From Sulfobacillus benefaciens (GTDB taxonomy: Bacteria; Bacillota; Sulfobacillia; Sulfobacillales; Sulfobacillaceae): a DNA stretch of 64,000 nt. Every line of letters starts with the position of its first letter. The first letter of the stretch is position 1. This document shows positions 61,461-64,000 of the stretch, piece by piece. The position numbers and the translations under genes were made by a program. Under the pieces are notes generated by a model that searched no databases, was not told the DNA's origin, and saw nothing but the letters and a program-made list of their open reading frames with translations. The stretch covers positions 1-64,000 of the forward strand of contig PXYW01000013.1 of NCBI GenBank assembly GCA_003023695.1, given 5' to 3'.

Positions 61461-62483
61461 GTGGTGATGTCTAAACCCAATCCACGACGAAGACCGGTCT
61501 GGTTGTGGACAGGGGTTTTTGCCGCTGTATGCATATTTTTTGTGGCGTACGGATGGCGGCAGTTTCTGCCGCTGTCTCCTCACAGTCATGAATATGCCTA
61601 CATCCGGGTGGCCCCCGGTGAATCAGCATCACAAATTGGCACGACCTTAGAGCACCGAAAGATTATCCGTTCGGCGTTGGCTTTTGATTTGGCAAGCCGT
61701 GCCACCAATTTGTCGACCACTTTGAAGAGCGGTGTCTACCGCCTATCTCCCCATGACAGTCTTAATACTATCTTGCGGATTATGAAGTCGGGCGATGTGG
61801 TGGTCATTAAGGTGACAATCCCTGAAGGTTTCACTGTTCAGCAAGTGGTCGCACGCCTTTTGGCAGCACACATTGGAAACGCTAAGCAATATCACGAACT
61901 GGAACAAAGGCCGCTGTTCCGAATGCCAACGCCAATGCCCGGCGTGCGGGACCCATTGGAAGGGTTCTTGTTCCCCGCCACCTACTCATTTCCTTGGGGG
62001 GTCACCGCTAAAGAGGCATTGGAGACCATGTGGCAGACATTTCAGTCCAATGCCCTGCCCCTATACCTACATGCCCACACACACCTGAGTGTGGTCCAGT
62101 GGGTGACTTTGGCATCGATTGTGCAACAGGAAAATAAACGGGCGGCCGAAGCCCCGGACATTGCTGCGGTGTTTTTAAACCGCATCGCAATTCATATGCG
62201 CTTGCAGTCGGATGCTACGGTTCGTTATGCAATAGGACATCCCATAGATGGGAGTCTGTCTTATCAAAACCTTCAAGTGGCATCTCCGTATAATACGTAT
62301 ATAATTTCTGGACTGCCCCCAGGTCCCATTGCCAACCCGGGATTGACCGCACTGTCGGCCGCACTGCATCCTGCATCAGTCGGTTACTTATACTTTTTAA
62401 CATTGCCCAATGGGCAAGTGCTGTTTGCCACCACTTATCAGCAACAACTTGCAAATATTGCGTACGCCAATGCCCATTATTAA
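61461..62483 (+). CDS. mltG: Endolytic murein transglycosylase MltG (YceG)
   Basis: A 340-residue protein with an N-terminal membrane helix (VWLWTGVFAAVCIFFVAYGW), a LysM-like region (YIRVAPGESASQIGTTLEHRKII) and the YceG core. The catalytic Glu is in LASIVQQEN, and SDATVRYAIG and YNTYIISGLPPGPIANPG follow. It cuts nascent peptidoglycan at the membrane. GTG 61461 is eight bases from AGAGAGGA; ATG 61467 is an alternative. Confidence 0.9.
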   Translation: MVMSKPNPRRRPVWLWTGVFAAVCIFFVAYGWRQFLPLSPHSHEYAYIRVAPGESASQIGTTLEHRKIIRSALAFDLASRATNLSTTLKSGVYRLSPHDSLNTILRIMKSGDVVVIKVTIPEGFTVQQVVARLLAAHIGNAKQYHELEQRPLFRMPTPMPGVRDPLEGFLFPATYSFPWGVTAKEALETMWQTFQSNALPLYLHAHTHLSVVQWVTLASIVQQENKRAAEAPDIAAVFLNRIAIHMRLQSDATVRYAIGHPIDGSLSYQNLQVASPYNTYIISGLPPGPIANPGLTALSAALHPASVGYLYFLTLPNGQVLFATTYQQQLANIAYANAHY

Positions 62484-62553
62484 GGTATAGGTCTAAAAAC
62501 AAATATTTTGGGAAAAACTTCCTTTAGCAGAAATGTTAAGGGGAGGAATTATT

Positions 62554-63792
62554 GTGAAGTGGGATCGGCGAATCATTATGGGATCTTCGACCGCGCTGGC
62601 CATTTTAGCGGCTATAGGAATCTGGATGGTATTTTTTCGATTGCCCGCTTCCGCCCCTGGCTATTCCTCTGCACCATCTTACACGTCCAGTCCGGTTTTG
62701 GTTCGGGAGATTTTGGGACAGCAAAATGCACGGATAACCAGACCATACCATAGACCAGCACTAGTGGTAGTGCCAAAATTGTTGCCCGATTGGGCGCAAC
62801 GAGAAATCGAACGTCAAGTCGGTGTTAAGATGATGCATCGCCATCAATTTATTTGGGACGGGAGTTCTCAGTTGTTTCTTCAAGCTCGACACTGGGCCAT
62901 ATCTGGATTGTATCCCCTCTCAATAGCTGCGTTTAAGCCGATTGTGGGAATTTCCCAAAGCGCATTAATGCTCGTTGAGAATGCTACACCCATCTATTCT
63001 ACCGGCCCGTTTTTTCTGAACTCAGGGAGCAGGTGGGGTGTCAAACAGCGAAGTCCGGTCATGACTTCTCTCTCCGCTCCTCTGAGTCAGAAATTGGAGC
63101 CATTAATTCCCAACGGAGGCGTATTGGCGGTAATCAACGGTCAAGGCCAAATTCGCATGGTCGCATCGAACCCCTCAAGCCGCCTTCTCTCCTGGCAACC
63201 TCGACCGGTAGGATTGGGACTGGTCCCACCTTTGATAGCCGAGGCCATGGCGGAGCCCCAATTACTGAAAGAGGTCGCCCATGGCTCCGATATCTTGGAC
63301 CAGTTGGGCAAGGATTGGGGTGGCAACAAGATTCAACAAGCCTTAATGCGCTTGGGGGTTGAAAGTGGGATCTCAGTTCCGGGGCAACCGGTAAAAAATC
63401 CCGCTTTGCCTAAACCCTCTCCATTAGAACTGAGTGAGGGTCATGCACTTTGGGCAACCCCGCTTGAAGTTGCGCGAGCGTATTTGCCGTTTCTTAATCA
63501 AGGGGCGCTTCTCCCATTAACAGTCAATGCGACCGCAAGCCGATTTGGCGCCGGAAAGCCGCTTGCTGCGCCCACGAGCACATTGAATGCTGTGACCAAG
63601 TTTTTACCCACAGTAGTAACCAATGGCATCCGGTTTTCTGTGTGGCGTCCCGACGGTAATTATGCCGTTGCCTACACGCCCCTAGACCACGGTTTAGTTC
63701 TGGTCGCTGGCGGAACAGCAACCAACAATATTATCGCAGTCATTCATGCGGCTGCCGTATGGTTGACAGAAAAGAAGGGAATTGGAGGGTAA
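62554..63792 (+). CDS. Penicillin-binding-protein-like protein lacking catalytic motifs
   Basis: A 412-residue protein with one N-terminal membrane helix and a transpeptidase-like domain. GGVLAVINGQGQIRMVASNP, then LSEGHALWATPLEVARAYLPFLNQG correspond to PBP2/FtsI-type landmarks (VLDPxTGEVLAMxSxP and GQGxxxVTPLQxAxAYAxxANGG). The SxxK site expected between them reads GLVP, and no KTG triad is found before the end. It should not acylate and may be a regulator or scaffold. GTG 62554 follows AAGGGGAGGA. mltG is directly upstream. Confidence 0.6.
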   Translation: MKWDRRIIMGSSTALAILAAIGIWMVFFRLPASAPGYSSAPSYTSSPVLVREILGQQNARITRPYHRPALVVVPKLLPDWAQREIERQVGVKMMHRHQFIWDGSSQLFLQARHWAISGLYPLSIAAFKPIVGISQSALMLVENATPIYSTGPFFLNSGSRWGVKQRSPVMTSLSAPLSQKLEPLIPNGGVLAVINGQGQIRMVASNPSSRLLSWQPRPVGLGLVPPLIAEAMAEPQLLKEVAHGSDILDQLGKDWGGNKIQQALMRLGVESGISVPGQPVKNPALPKPSPLELSEGHALWATPLEVARAYLPFLNQGALLPLTVNATASRFGAGKPLAAPTSTLNAVTKFLPTVVTNGIRFSVWRPDGNYAVAYTPLDHGLVLVAGGTATNNIIAVIHAAAVWLTEKKGIGG

Positions 63793-63822
63793 GTTGCGAA
63801 CAGTGTGTACGAGGTGTTCGCA

Positions 63823-64000
63823 ATGTGGCAGGAGCGGCAGATTGTTACAATTGGGACGTTGGTATGGATTACCGTGGGATTATGGTTTTGGATATGGCCC
63901 AGTGTGGCATTGGCAGTATGGCAGGGGTGGGCAGCAGGCTTGTGGCTGCTTGCCGCTGCCCTTTTCGGTCGTGCGTTGGGAGTTTTTGCCTATAATCGGC
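63823..64000 (+). CDS. Start of a membrane protein (partial)
   Basis: An ATG at 63823, preceded by GAGGTG at 63811-63816, opens a frame that runs off the window. The 59 visible residues form two hydrophobic segments (IVTIGTLVWITVGLWFWIW and AAGLWLLAAALFGRALGVF). GTG 63805 is an alternative start. Family not recognised. Confidence 0.5.
   Translation, partial: MWQERQIVTIGTLVWITVGLWFWIWPSVALAVWQGWAAGLWLLAAALFGRALGVFAYNR

Overview
The window looks like chromosomal DNA of a spore-forming, autotrophic, cytochrome-c-containing Firmicute, most like Sulfobacillus and its acidophilic relatives. The case rests on gene content and order: Firmicute blocks secD-secF...recJ-apt-relA-dtd-hisS-aspS and alaS-ireB-ruvX-DUF1292-mltG, 6S RNA between aspS and rarA, a SpoIIE-type phosphatase and a likely small acid-soluble spore protein, together with red-type (form IC-like) RuBisCO, cytochrome c maturation genes and two complex II operons. 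The genus is an inference; no 16S rRNA or other marker is present.

Layout. 0-2.7 kb: the end of an unidentified gene, an aldehyde dehydrogenase and a YgjP-like metallopeptidase. 2.7-6.2 kb: an accessory segment bracketed by two minus-strand tRNA-Leu genes (GAG and CAG). It holds a DMT transporter, an ORF-less group II intron remnant placed just after a transcription terminator, a Uma2-type nuclease gene, an interrupted minus-strand reading frame and an IS21-type transposase remnant. 6.3-12.3 kb: a cytochrome c maturation operon (ccmE, ccmF, a zinc-ribbon membrane protein, an anchored extracytoplasmic protein, ccmABC and a ccmD-like gene). Its CcmE has CxxxY instead of the haem-binding histidine motif, and no canonical CcmG or CcmH is seen. 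12.2-16.8 kb: two small hypotheticals, a stand-alone B12-binding subunit with MeaB and an acyl-CoA dehydrogenase, dapB and a SASP-like gene. 16.9-21.2 kb: cysteine synthase with an Rrf2 regulator, then a LysR regulator convergent with cbbLS.

21.2-22.9 kb is gene-poor (small coiled-coil membrane protein, alpha/beta-hydrolase remnant, tRNA-Pro). 22.9-29.9 kb carries rmlA, rmlC and rmlB (dTDP-sugar synthesis), murT, selB, a SpoIIE-like phosphatase and a P-loop protein. 30-42.6 kb is the housekeeping block (secDF, Hsp20-like, CDF transporter, recJ, apt, relA, dtd, hisS, aspS). 42.6-47.2 kb has a universal stress protein, a small membrane protein, a DUF3243 protein, 6S RNA, thioredoxin, threonine aldolase and rarA. 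47.3-54 kb contains two complete, differently built succinate dehydrogenase/fumarate reductase operons in tandem. 54-64 kb has an IscR-like regulator and mnmA, several small proteins, an AI-2E family permease, alaS, ireB, a ruvX-DUF1292 fusion, mltG and a penicillin-binding-protein-like gene that has lost its catalytic motifs.

The points most worth a second look are the variant Ccm operon, the tandem complex II operons, the ruvX-DUF1292 fusion with a well-placed internal start, the group II intron remnant, the pseudo-transpeptidase, and the RuBisCO operon with its non-divergent LysR gene and no activase in view. No CRISPR array, prophage or complete insertion sequence was seen.
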